Shown: in pieces, positions 25,791 through 37,596 of the stretch
Position numbering within the stretch: the stretch's first letter is position 1
How the letters are laid out: each line of letters opens with the position of its first letter
Origin: Augochlora pura
Taxonomy: Eukaryota > Arthropoda > Insecta > Hymenoptera > Halictidae
Reading direction: 5' to 3'
Assembly: GCF_028453695.1 (NCBI RefSeq)
Contig: NC_135773.1
Location: 7,378,001-7,442,000 of the forward strand
DNA: 64,000 nt
Notes under the pieces: model-generated
What the model was told of the DNA's origin: nothing
Seen by the model: the letters and a program-made list of their open reading frames with translations, nothing else
Databases searched by the model: none
Translations under genes and position numbers: made by a program

Positions 25791-27914
25791 TCATACCTCG
25801 GTGCCGTCCTCGCCCTCGTCCTCGTACAGAGGGCCGTTCGTCGACTTCTTCTTGGGCTTGGGCGGCGGCCTGGGCGGCACTTTTCTGCCGAGGGTGTTGC
25901 TGCCGGACTGCTGCGGCCCGAGGATGTGGTTGCTGTCGGTGGTCTCGTCGGCCAGCTTGGCCGGCCACTCGGCCGCCCCCTCGGGCGCGGCCCTGTCTAG
26001 CGGGCTGCTGGTCAGTATGTTCGGTGTGCTTCGTTGTATCGTGCCGTAGAGGGAGCCGGGCGTGCCCGGCAGGGGTCTGTTCCTGATGGAGGCCAACGGC
26101 TCCGGGCTCTTGTTCAAGGAGAGCATCGAGCTGCCGTCCGCGGTGCTCCTCACGCCCAGGTTGTCGTAGACCGGCTCCAGGCCGTCGGTGGGCGACGTCG
26201 GCGGTCCGCTGCTCCAGCTTGGCGCCCTCGGTCGCCGTGGTATCGTCACGTAGCCGTGTCGCGGCATCACCGGGGCGATCGTCGAGCTAGCGATCCCGTA
26301 CGGCGTCACGCTACGGTTGTGCGGCAGGGTCTTGAACGCGGCCGGGTATTGATTCGAAGGCGAGCCGAACGCGGACGTGGTCGGTGTCGCGTGCTGACTC
26401 GGAAGACGAGTGTTGTCGGGTGCTGTGGATGCTTGGCTGGTCGGTGATGCGCCACGGCCGCCGGAGAAGGCCAATAGGTCCGGCGGATACTGGCGGTAGC
26501 TACCACCTCCTCCGCGGGACAGGGTACCGGTACCGCTCTCGAGCTCGGGCGTCGCACGTTCTTCCCTCTCGTCGTCGCCGACGCCTCCGATCACTCCGCC
26601 GCCGACACCGCTACCGATACCATCAGCTGCCAGAACATAAACAAAAAAGAAGGAGGAACGTTAACAAACGGAAAAGGTGGATGGTAATGAGAGAGAGAGA
26701 AAAAAAAAGTCACAAAAAAAACATAGAAAAATGACGTCCGAGATCGCCGCGCAATGTGCTGCGTGCGTGGCGAGTCTGCGATTAGGGGGGAGGGGGGTGG
26801 CCGTTCTAGGGCTCCGCGCGCGGATTCGATCGTGTGTGCGTGTGCGTGTGTGTGGGTGGGAGGACGGGGTGTTGTATCTATGGTAAACACGATTGTAGTC
26901 TCGGCAGCCAATTTTCCGAGAAAATGGGCGTGACATTGCCGGTGGGTGTCACGTTATACTCGGTGATTCAGGGGAAGTACGACAGGGACTGATTCTTGCA
27001 TGATGCTCGAACCGTGCGGAGAAGCAGTAAACCAGCATCCAATTCCATCGTATCTACTCGGAAGCTGTAACGCGAAAAGAATAACATGTCTGGCGTACAT
27101 TCGCACCGGGCGGGGGTGGTCCTCTTTCTTTCCACGCGATTGCGACAAATCAGCCCCCGTCGTTCTACCCGCGTGTTTCGAATCAACCGTGTACTTTGTC
27201 GGAAAGAGTCACGCTCGTACGCGTCTAACTCTCTCTGTAGACTCGCCTAGAAAGTGAAACCCGTTTGAAATCCGCGGGAGCCGTATCTAAGCCATCCCTC
27301 CGGGATCAGCGCGGCGGCGTGTTGTGTCTGAGAGATGCGGAGCGGTAAACCCGGCCTATGGCGAAGACGCGAACCACCGCGAACTCGCAGATTACCTTTG
27401 ATTACTATCGACTCGTGTCCCGACCGATCAGCCTCGCGGTTGCCTTTCCGAGCTGACGACGCTTTAGGGGTCGCGCGCGCGCGGAACGATAAGGGTTTGC
27501 TCGCGTAACGAGGGGAGCATCCTGGTAACCCGGCGGAGTTTCGATGGTGGGTCCGATACCCGCGCGCGCGCGCGCTCCGATATCCAGAGAGGCGTTTACA
27601 TAATGCAGGGAGAAGAGTCGCTCCGCCGCGACTTCTATCGCGAATGGAGAGACACGTAAATCGATCGGACCCGGGGCGAGATAAAATTTCATCGCGGGAA
27701 AAACTGGGTCGACCCGCGCGCCGTAGAAGGGAGTTCGTCGAACGGACACGTTCCTGTTTATAAATTAAACGGCCCGGGCCCCGGCGCGATTCCGGTCGTA
27801 ACGAATCTGTCAAGAAAATGGAACGCGGGGATCTCTCCGCTTTTTTTTTATCGCGCGCCCCGCTCGCGGAAGACGCTCGCAATCTTCCCGACGCGAACAC
27901 GAAGAGTCGATAGG

Positions 27915-27959
<45 letters not shown>

Positions 27960-30900
27960 CGGCGTCGTGTTTTGCCTGGCTGGTCCGTAGAGCAGCGATC
28001 TAGGTGGCCCGAGGTAAACGAGAGAGGTAATCATAGGAACATCTACCGGTGGAAACCGTGTTCCACGAGTGCTCGAGCAACGCGCCGTCCGATATCTAGC
28101 CAAAAGAGAAAGTGGGACGCGCGGGTGAAGGGAAAAAGGTTGCGCGAGACCCGTCGTGTCCGGACACAAAGGGTTACGAGGAGGTTAACCGTTAAACGCG
28201 GAACGTTGGAAGGCTCGGACAATTTCAATTACCGTCTTCGAAATTGCATAGAGAAAGACTCGCGGAAGGACGCCGGTACACGACCGCAGGGTCGTAACGT
28301 TCCCAATAAAACGACGACTTGCTAATTCTACCGGGAGAGATAGAGAGAGAGAGAGATAGAGCTAAAGTGAGCTAAAGAGAGAAAGGAAGAGAGAGAAAGA
28401 GAAAGAGGTAGAGAAAGAGAGCGCCCTAATGATTATTACTCTCCATCTGTCCTGCCCCGAATCCGAACCCGCCGCGCGCCTCGTTGTTCACCTTTCCCGT
28501 TATCGCTCCGGCCACCGCATTATGCTTGCAATTCACGATGCATCCTCTCCACCATTGTTGCCCCGCATTTTTGTTATTTCGCCACGGAGCCGAGGCTCTC
28601 ATCGCGCCGCTCTTATCTCGCTGCGCCCATAAATCAGACCAGTCGCATCCGTCTTCCCCGTTGATCGACGCCCATTAATTATGTACAAGAACAACAACAA
28701 CAACAACGACGACGACGACGGCGACGAAGCTCCGAAGAGAAAGAACAACGGAATCCTACCGAACGGTTCCCGCCGACGTATAATTTACGCACCACCCACC
28801 ACCCCCTCCGCCTATTTACATCTCTATCAAAATAGTCCGCGAAAACGGCGCGTCACGGGGCAACGGCGATCAGCGACGCGTCGCCATCTAATTAACGACG
28901 GCCGACGTCGAACGCAGACGCGGCGCGGTTTTCTTCGAACGGCCGCCGGCTCCTCTCTCGTTCCCGACCGGAGGAAAAACGGTATCGCTGCCGGCCAGAC
29001 ACAAATGACGAATGCCTTTCGCCTCTCTATCATTACGTGTTGCACGCTCTCATTAATCTTGCAACGGTCCCGCCGGTCGATAGTTGTTAACCCAGGATCA
29101 ATGGCGCCTCGTTTATCTGCCGCCGGGATTACTGAACCCCGCCGCCGCAACGATCCGCAACGCGAGGAATCGTCTTAAACTTAAATACATTCGCCGGTTT
29201 ACAATTCCATTCATCTCTACTCTATCCCCTAATTAGCGGTGATACCGTTCGCCGCGGATCTCGCCGCGGACGTCACCGCGGACATTATTACCAAGGAAAC
29301 CGGAAGATCGATGCCCGGCCCCGTGTCGAAGTTCATCGCGCGAACGCCTCGTTCGACAACCGATTCATCGATTCTCATCGATGCCGGGTCCAATTACCGA
29401 TAACGGGCGTTACCCATATGGCTCCCACGCGACTCCTCTCTTTTTTCCAAACTAATTGCAACGCGCGGTAAATATATTCGACAGTTCCGCGGAAACTGTT
29501 ACTCGCACACGTTTCTTGGGCAGGGCTGCGTTTAATCCCAGTCCCCGTTCAATTTATCGATCACGGGACGCGATTACGTTCTCGCAGGCGATATTAAACA
29601 GTCCTCGCATGGATGGAGCACAGTTCCGTAGAAACGATGTCAAATATCCATCGAGGACCGCGTCGCGCGCGCATTGGTCAAATTGAAGAGCCATTCGACT
29701 AACAGCCCCTTCTCAAGAGCTCCCTTTTCAATTCTCGATCAGCTGTTTCCAGCGGAACGGTCCCCCTATTTCCTAGCACCCGGTCTCGATCCCGGTAAAG
29801 GTCGAGAAGAAAAATCGTTAGGGGGTATTGCCCGTTCCTTCCGGGCGTCAGCTTCGCGGGAACGGCGGGGCCGCGACCCCCGACGGCAATTATTCCTCCG
29901 TTTTCCTCGGAACTGGCACACACACACACACACACACCGATCCTCACACGCAACGCCATCGTAGCCTAGCGAACACCCGTCCCGCGAGCGTTCCACGTTT
30001 CGCCGTGATCGCACGGCGGAAGTAACAAATAGTTAGTAGCTAGCACCTGGCCACGCACTGTTTAGTAATGTACGCTGTGTACTGACCAAAGACCGAGTCG
30101 TTGTCGAGCAATGTACGGTTCAGCTCCGTCATCTCGGTGCCGTGCGACGTCACGGACGGCGCCTCGTAACGTCTGGGCGGCTTCACCACGGGATTTATGG
30201 TCGTGATCAGCGACTTCTCCTGCTCGCCGAGGCCGTGGTGCTCTATCGAGGCCGCCTCCAGGCTCTTCTCGTCGTGTCTGGTGCGGCGACGCCGGCAGTA
30301 GCACACGCAAAGCGACACGGTGACGATCAGCAGCAGCAACGCCGTCACGCCCAGACCGAGGGCCAACGGCAGGCTGATTATGTTGTCCTTGCCGCCTATC
30401 GCGTCGCCGGTGATCGCCAGGGTAACGTTTTTCTCCGTGAAGCCGCCGGGACTCTTCGCCTGGCAGATGTAGTCGCCCTTGTCCGACGCCGTCACGTCCG
30501 GGATCGTCAGGTTCAACCAGTGGCCGCTCGACTTCAAGACGTAGCTCCGCTCGCCGTTGTGCCGTCTCGTCTCGTTGGTCAGCAATCGGGACCGGTGGAT
30601 CCAGGACAGCTGAAATCGAGACACAACGTTCCCATGAGCTCTTTCGATCGCGACGGAGCAACGTTCGACGTCGAAACGCCGTCGCCGGGACCTGTTTCGA
30701 CGTCGAACGACTGCTGAGAACAGAGAACCGTACGGGGGTCCTCTTTCTTTGCATTCTCTCGAGGATGCTTTCCGATGCGACGTGAAAGTCGATCATTCGC
30801 AATCCTCATAATATGGAGAACACGTCTAATGCAACTTCGTTGAATCTAATTCCTACTCGTTCCAACGATTTTTGGTTTCTAAGAATTCGAGGGATCGTGT

Positions 30901-32569
30901 ATTGGGTTGGGGAATAAGTTCGTAGTGGTTTTATATTTTCTTTTATTTTGCAACGATTTGTTGCAGTCTGACAAAGTATATAATATTAATTCGATAGAAC
31001 TGTTCCAGCTCTACAAAACTGTGCTAATCGTCTTTCTAAGTCATTTAATTTGTTGTTACTTTCGAGGCTGTAGCGACACAATCCTTGACGTTTGCAACGA
31101 CGGAAATTACATTATTCCATTATTTATTACTTCCACGTAATAAAAAAATAATAAATAATAATTAGTAAATAATGGATTAATTTATTGTTTTAACTATTAA
31201 CACAGTTTTGTAGAGCAGAAAACAGCTCTGTCGAATGAATATTACACACTTTGTCAAACAACAGCAAATCGTTGCAAAATAAAAGAAAATATAAAACCAC
31301 TGCGAACTTGTTCCCCAACCCAATACTTTATTTTATTTTTTAGAGACATGTAAAGTAGAAGAGGTGATTACTGTAGGCTGGTTAATTAATTGCTGCGGCA
31401 TACTTTTATTTTGTTAATTCTTGAACTGACAAATTTCATATCGCTCATGCGATTAAATTACTATAGAATGAAATAAGTTACATTAAACGTATACATAATT
31501 ATGCCTGGAAAACCCAAAGACATAGGTGATATTTAAGCTACGTGTAAAGGTCTCTTTGAACAAAATTTAAATGTCCCGTTTCATGGATCCGTGTAGCCGA
31601 GGGCTGAATAAAGGCAGCCAGCATTTTTTCCTCCGTAGTAAAATCACAAGGTTGACGAAATCAGAATGCTCTCGCGTCCTCGGAGCCAAGCTGGCTTGCG
31701 CGTTCCTTTAAAAAATTATTTGCCGCAACTTGCCGAAAAACAGAGGGAACCGGAGCAATCAGCTTTGCCGCGGGCAAAGCCGAAAATGTGGGCGAAGTAC
31801 TCTACCGCGTACGAGCAGACAATGGGAGGTTGCGCGGGCGGAATGGCGCGGGGGCTCACCTTAAAGGTGTTCTTAATTTTCGGTCTTCGTTGCCCGGGGA
31901 AAATCTGAAAGGACTTCGTTATTACACGTAGAGGCCCGCGTAACTACGCTTTCCTTTTGTGCGACGCGCACCAAAAGGCAGCCCTTCTCCCACTCGCCTC
32001 TCTCTCGCTCATTTTTCCGGCTGCGCGAATTCCCCGACGCGGAATCAAAGAATTTCATTAAATCGTGAGAAAATTCTGCGACACGGTTCGAACCACGGGG
32101 CAACCGCCCGGCGCCCTGGCAAAGACGTATGAATTATCGCGCGTATTAAGGGACGATCCGCAAAGACAGAGACCCCACAATTTGCCCCCGGCTTAACGTT
32201 GACGCGGCATTTGTCTCCGTGGACCGTGGATTTATGCATCGGCGGGGAGCGGACACACACCGTCCCGGAAAGTTTCGCGTTCGACCAGCAAGAATTGTTC
32301 CCAGGGCGTGTCAATTAGAAGAGAAATGTGCGTCCGCCGAGAGGATCCGAAAGAGTTTACCGCGACGAGTTCACGGGGCAATGTTGCCGGGATAAAAACG
32401 TTTAGAACTTTCCCGGATAAGTTGGCAGAACAGGAGTTCAGCGGGCGCAATCTTTTCAGTTGGCCGCATCGAGCCAGATTGTACACTAAATTGCTACGGA
32501 GTTTAGCTGGCCCCGGCCAACAACCTTTTCCTCCGTTTACCGTTTGCTCGCTTAGAACTGCTCGGTGCC

Positions 32570-32643
<74 letters not shown>

Positions 32644-33594
32644 GGGAGAGAGAGACCTCGCCGCAGCATATTTAACCAGCTGCACCCCCAACGAAAGACG
32701 GTTTACCTTCGGTCGCGGAGTCCCGGTCGCCTTGCACCAGAACGTAACGTTGCCCTTGCTGGTCTCCACCTTCATGGGCGGTCCGATCGAGGAGATCTCC
32801 GGCATGCAGGCGAACTGGTCGCTGCTGATTTCGTCCCACATCTGCTCCGTGAGCGCCGCGGGGTACTTGCACATGGTCGGTTTCGTGTACAGCTTCCGCT
32901 CGATCGTCCAGTCGCGGAACTCTTTCAGATAGCAGTTGCAATTCCATGGATTGTTTTGGAGCTCGAGGCTGCCGAGGTTCGGCAGATACTTGAACGTCTC
33001 CATCTTCAGCATGCTGAGATTGTTGCTCTTCAACGTGATCTGCTGCAGCTTCGTCACATTGTGGAACGCTCTCTCGTCGATCCGTTGCAGCTCGTTGTTC
33101 GACACCGTCACCTTCTGCAGGAAGACCAGGTCGCGGAACAGGCCGTTCTCCAGCACCTTCAGCTTGTTGTTGTCCAGGTTCAGCGACCTGAGCTTCTGGG
33201 TCTCGTTGAACGTGCCCGGGTACAGGGTTCTGATGTGGTTCCAGGACAGATCGATCTCGATCACGATCTTCAGGCCGTTGAACGCGTCCGTGTGGATCGA
33301 CTCGATCTCGCACCTCTGCATCACAAGCTTGTGCAGGTTCACCAGCGACACCCGGCTGAACGAGTTGTGGCTCAGCTGGGAGATGTGGTTGCCGGTCAGA
33401 TCGATGTGCTGGATCTCGGACGATAGGTTGCTCGGGATCTGCGTCAGGTTCCGGTTGATGCACTCGGCGGTCCTCTTACCCTTCGCCCAGGTGCACTTGC
33501 AGGCCGGCGAGCATCTCGTCGACCAGTCCTCGTAGCTCCAGCACATCACCATCAGCGACGAGTAGAGCAACAGTTTCACTGTACCCAGCTCCAT
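25791..33594 (-). CDS. Kekkon-family LRR-Ig transmembrane protein (LRRC24-like; Kek5/Kek2-like)
   Basis: Single-pass surface receptor of the insect Kekkon family; members modulate EGFR, BMP or neurotrophin-like signalling. Three coding exons, in transcript order 33594-32707, 30609-30087 and 26626-25791, give 748 aa with matching phases. Residues 1-20 are the signal peptide (MELGTVKLLLYSSLMVMCWS). The LRRNT follows (Cys28, 32, 34, 45), then about seven LRRs (such as LKVLENGLFRDLVFLQKVTV) and an LRRCT (NPWNCNCYLKEFRDW). One Ig domain has Cys at FWCKATG and the closing DKGDYICQA. The transmembrane helix is about 374-401, followed by CRRRR. The cytoplasmic tail holds the family motif LNRTLLDNDSVF, a Tyr motif EPVYDNLG, a PPRPPPKPKKK stretch, and the final EDGTEV, a class I PDZ ligand. 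I chose the donor GTCAGT at 30086 because it alone keeps frame into the last exon. Met at 33594 is preferred over an upstream in-frame codon, because an acceptor (GTTAACAG) lies 10 bp upstream of it. Which Kekkon paralogue this is cannot be settled here. Confidence 0.93.
27920..27957. repeat. (CT)n microsatellite
   Basis: An uninterrupted CT dinucleotide tract of about 19 copies. Confidence 0.97.
29915..29937. repeat. (CA)n microsatellite
   Basis: About eleven CA dinucleotides in a row, inside a Kekkon intron. Confidence 0.9.
30902..31323. mobile_element. Palindromic mariner-type MITE with TA target duplication
   Basis: The ends are perfect inverted repeats starting TTGGGTTGGGGAATAAGTTC, and the terminus is flanked by TA at 30900-30901 and 31324-31325. 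Complementarity extends through nearly the whole 422 bp. The left arm motifs TTTGCAACGATTTG, GACAAAG and CTCTACAAAACTGTG reappear inverted in the right arm. The TTGGGTTGG start is typical of mariner elements of bees and other Hymenoptera. There is no transposase frame. It sits in the intron between the LRR and Ig/TM exons of the Kekkon gene. Confidence 0.9.
32572..32655. repeat. (GA)n microsatellite beside the Kekkon LRR exon
   Basis: About 84 bp of nearly pure GA repeat with two GG interruptions. It starts 52 bp downstream, in transcript direction, of the donor that ends the LRR exon. On the transcript it is a CU-rich tract. Confidence 0.97.
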
Positions 33595-34713
33595 CCCGAG
33601 GATTTCTGTTAACACGAGAAACACAATGGCGGGGATTAGGCAGACTTTTCGGCGTGGGGGGGAGGGACTTGGGCGAAGTAATTGCCGCGGCTTGATTCGT
33701 TTCGTTGTTAAAACCGGCCGATGCGCGGAGGAGATAATTACGGCGAATATAGCGCGAATTGTGATGGCAGGGAGGACGGCTTATGAAGCTGATGTACAGG
33801 GTGTTCGAAGAATATTACAGTTGACAGAAAAATGTTGGAGCAACTCCTTTTTAGTTATAAAATAAAATTTATTTTTATTTTAAAAATATAAAGTAGAAAG
33901 CACAGCATGAATTAATAGGACAGGGGAATTCTCAATGTTTCAATATTTATCTACGCCTTTGCCGACAATTTAAAAATTCTATGGGGTCGCCAATATCCTA
34001 CGGGGTTGTTTTAAAATTAATTTCAACGTCTTGATCTTCAGGTAAGCTCTGAAGACCATCTCCTCACCATGAAATTTCTGAATGCAAAATGGTGATAACA
34101 ATTTAAAATCTTTAATATTATTAAATATATTATTAAATAATCTTTAATAGAAAATGTTTGAATAAATTTCTTAATCCACTCCAGCGCAAGCGTCGAAATC
34201 GTAGAATACTGAAGGTTGCCCGAGCCCTAATTACCTATACAATTGCCAAGATTATACTTCAGATAAAAATAGCAACAAACAGGGTGTACTACACCGACCC
34301 CCGCAATCGGCCGAATCTCGAATCGGCCGGCAGATCAGCGTCGCATCGGGTTTAATTAAAATTATTTTTAACCGTGGAACCGTCCACGCAACACACAGAA
34401 CGATCGGCAACGGGGAACTGAACTTTCCGCGTAATCCGAGCAAGACCTAGCGGGATCGCCGCGCAATGCTTCCGGCAGCGGGACCGACCGCCATCTTCGT
34501 TTGCGGAGTCCACCCCCGCCGTTATCCCGATCTCTTTCCTTTTTTTTCCGTGTTACCGTGGGCGGTGGCCCCGCCCGGGCTTTCTTTGCACTTCTTGGCC
34601 CGTTCTCCGTTAATCTCGATGCCGGCAGGAGGTTGAACGCGGTAGTCACCCGAACCGTGTACACCGTTAGCAATTTAGTTTAATATCGTTCCGGTGTCCC
34701 CCGCCGGCTCGCG

Positions 34714-34746
<33 letters not shown>

Positions 34747-34810
34747 CCCCCCCGACTTTCTTTGTCAATCTCTACAGCCCCCCCCCCGCCCGCCCCCCCC
34801 CCCCCCCCCC
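34714..34810. repeat. Poly(C) tracts, 32 and 18 C in a row, in a C-rich block
   Basis: Runs of 32 C (34714-34745) and 18 C (34793-34810), with shorter C runs between them. Such tracts can form G-quadruplex or i-motif structures. They are also difficult to sequence, so the length may be inexact. Confidence 0.9.
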
Positions 34811-37222
34811 TCCGACCGCCGTCGCGGCAGCCGGGCCGCTGAAGTTAAATTAATACAACACGACGCCCGGCACAGTTTACCCTTTTATTATCGTTGGGCC
34901 CGCGAAGTCCAAGGTTGTGCATCAAATTACTCTTTCCGCCGGAGGGCGGCGGCGGGGGTGGAGGGAGGTTGGGCTAGTACAATTCATTTTGTGCCTCCCG
35001 GTGGGATAGGAAGACCGGCTCGAGGAAACGACGGTTGCAACGACGACGACGACGATGACGGCGACGGCGACTACCACGACGTCGTTCTTACTATTTGAAT
35101 TTATTCCAAAACTCCGGGGGGAAAGGCAGAGAGCGCCCGAGGAGGACGGGTCCTATCTCTCCCGACGGCGGTAGCGGCGGCGGCGGCGGCCGTGACGAAA
35201 AATCGGAAGAAAAGAGGGAAACGCGATGGCGTTGCCGATGGCGCGACGGTTCCGCGCGCGCGGGTAAATCGATTCCTCGCCCGGGCGAGAGAGAGGACCA
35301 CCTCCCCCCTCGAACATTATAATAATGTCAATTCTCGCGGGCTCGATATGAGCAAGCGTTACACAAATTCAATTACGCCCGATGCGCGCGTGCGACGACA
35401 ACAAACTCTGTTTATCGAGCACGAGCGGGTCCGCGCGCCCGATTCGGTTTGACTTGTTGTTGTCAAATATTTGTTGCGAGCCCGATGCTCATCGTCGGGG
35501 CTTCCGAGTCTCGTTCGAATACGTTCCGATCCCGACGGGACGGCTTTCGTCGTTAGCGAAGGCTGCGAATTTTTCAAAAGGATTATGCGCGGATATCGCG
35601 TGTTCCCGTCTCTCGTGTATTTTTTACATTGCCTTCCCCGAGCTGAAAATACCGCGCGGTTCTGTTTACTTGAAATATCTTCCAAGCTGCAATTTTTATT
35701 CATTTGCTCCCGTCGCGAAACAAGCGTCGTCCGTTCGAACGTATTTAAAATGGAAGCTGTCCACCGAGGCAACAATTTCTGTTTTTCAACCGTATATAGA
35801 CTCGAGTCGAAAAGTATATTGACGCCTTTACGAACGGAAAAAACATTGTTAAAGTTTGCGAAATCACTTGAATTTATTTGAGATGTTCGATTAGTTTTCC
35901 AGAGAATGAGTATATAAAAATTTGTTTATCCTGCAATTGCTTGGAATTAAAAAATTATGTTTCCTCTATTCGAACCTATAGCAAAGGTTTAAAAAATCCA
36001 ACAATGAAACCGGTTCGTATTCAGTGAAATTACAGCCACTGGAAAATGTAAAAATCACTTGCGGTCGAAACGGCACCGTCCGATACCGATCAAATTAAAT
36101 AATAAACGCGCACGAGCGTGCTCGCGGTCACGTATCTGTCAAAAATACGTTAATCGCGATTCAAGTAAACGTCGTTAAATTGCCGGGCAATCGAATGGCC
36201 GTCGACGGCGCGACGGAACCGAAAAATCGTCGTTCACGGATTGGAGGAGCGCGTAATTGAAAACGAATTGGATCGATTAAGTCGCGGATAATTCGCGTCG
36301 TTACCTTTTCATTTGTTAATCGAAATAACTTTGGTCCGACGTTGCTTTCGCCCCCACTCTCCCTCCCCAATCCCCTCGCAACGCTGGATGAAGATGACAG
36401 GAAATTGATGTTCATTATCGATACGAGCACTTTATTTCTTGAATGAACGACCCGATTGATTATGTAGCAATTGTTCCGCGTCCCTGTCAATATCCATTGG
36501 AAATCTCATTGTGCGCGGGACGAGACGATTGTTCGCGCGTTAGCGACCGGCGATAACGTAATTCTTTCAGCGCTGCGCGCGCGCGGGCCCGTTTATTGCG
36601 CCCGCGCCATTCCCTGTCAATTAATGCTCCGCGCTTTACGGCTAGATATTTTTTCCCCTCCCCCCTCACCCCCGGTCCGGTTACAATCGGCGCAGCAGCG
36701 GCCGGCTTACGCGAACGCAATAAATAACGCGATTCGAAGATAATGCAAATCCCCCGATCGCGCCGCGACGTAACAGCGCGAAATAATCGCGCGCGCGGGC
36801 CGTCGATAGAATCCCTTTCGCGGGATACGCAGATGAAGAATAATTATAGGAAAATCGTATTATACAAAATCGTATTATTGGTAAACCGATAATAGTGCCT
36901 ACGTGATCGGACTGCTAATGTTCTTGCATTTATGGGACAATTCCGTACCGCTGAACGCGATACGACAAGGATTTCGCTCGCGGTTTTGCGAATCTATCGC
37001 AAATTCTTTCGCGAAACACCGCTCTCTGTTTAATGTCAACCGTTTCGACGAGGAAAAATTCCGAGAGAGTTCGCTGGGAATAAATAATCATATTTCGATT
37101 CAGGAACTGATTTGTTCGAATAGATTTCGTTGAACAAAATTATTCGGTTATTATGCGACATTATTCCAAGGTTTACAGAACACATTTTTTAAATTCACAT
37201 CATAGGCTCGGATAGAAGAGTT

Positions 37223-37344
37223 GACGGCAACGATCAAATCACACTGCAAAAAACCGATCCTCGTCCGATCATCGAAGTGAAACAGTGTTGAGCATGGTCA
37301 GTACTTGGATGGGTGACCGCCTGGGAACACCATGTGTTGTTGTC
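37223..37344 (+). rRNA. Divergent but full-length 5S rRNA gene
   Basis: A 122-nt sequence aligns end to end with animal 5S rRNA. The most conserved segments are CTCGTCCGATCATCGAAGTG and TGGATGGGTGACCGCCTGG, the latter overlapping the internal pol III control region. It departs from standard 5S at more than a dozen positions, yet the helices still pair. Helix I is GACGGCAAC with GTTGTTGTC (two G-U pairs). One inner helix is ACACTG with CAGTGT, and another is CATGG with CCATG. A run of six T follows at 37349, as expected for pol III termination. It could be an active variant gene or a young pseudogene; the retained pairing favours the former. Confidence 0.8.
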
Positions 37345-37433
37345 ACAGTTTTTTCTCTTTTTATAAAAAAAAAAGAAAAGAGTTGAAAAACGAGGGTATT
37401 TATTTTCTTTCGTCATTTGAAGCGGTAAAATTT

Positions 37434-37596
37434 AGAAAACCACTCTAGCAATATTACCGTCTAACAAAAATTTTACGTCCGAGATATCCACATTAGGGAT
37501 ATTCGCAGGGGTCAGCTGAATCGTGGTGCAATGGAAGAGCCTCACCCCGGAGGAACCGCCTTCGTGATCACGGTAACCTCTACTCCAGGTAAGTAT
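37434..37596 (-). ncRNA. U1: U1 snRNA gene or variant (3' end approximate)
   Basis: The minus strand begins ATACTTACCTGG, the invariant 5'-splice-site-binding end of U1. It continues with stem-loop I and the U1-70K loop (GTGATCACGAAGGCGG), then GGTGAGGC, the U1A-type loop (ATTGCACC), and stem-loop III (ATATCC-CTAATGT-GGATAT, perfectly paired). The Sm site is AATTTTTG. The stem of loop II and the last stem after the Sm site pair poorly compared with other insects. That leaves open whether this is an expressed variant or a decaying copy. The length to the expected end is about 163 nt, as in Drosophila (164 nt). Confidence 0.82.

Larger units (their letters stand above)
26627..30086 (-). other. 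Second coding-region intron of the Kekkon gene, with simple repeats
   Basis: Intron between the transmembrane exon and the cytoplasmic exon. It holds a (CT)n tract at 27.92 kb, GA-rich sequence at 28.34-28.42 kb, an (AAC)n(GAC)n run at 28.69 kb and a (CA)n tract at 29.92 kb. Long frames on both strands here are CpG-rich artefacts. I saw no exon. Confidence 0.6.

Noticed and set aside
30062..30802. 246-codon and 191-codon frames over the Kekkon Ig/TM exon
   Set aside because: Both are alternative-frame shadows of the exon 30609-30087, which alone has Ig and transmembrane character.
30907..31140. 77-codon frame with hydrophobic segments
   Set aside because: It lies wholly inside the palindromic mariner MITE.
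32308..33426. 372-codon plus-strand frame rich in Arg, Leu and His
   Set aside because: It is the antisense shadow of the Kekkon LRR exon plus a GA microsatellite (ERERER).
34694..35098. 134-codon frame with poly-Pro
   Set aside because: It is translation of the C homopolymers and GAC repeats.
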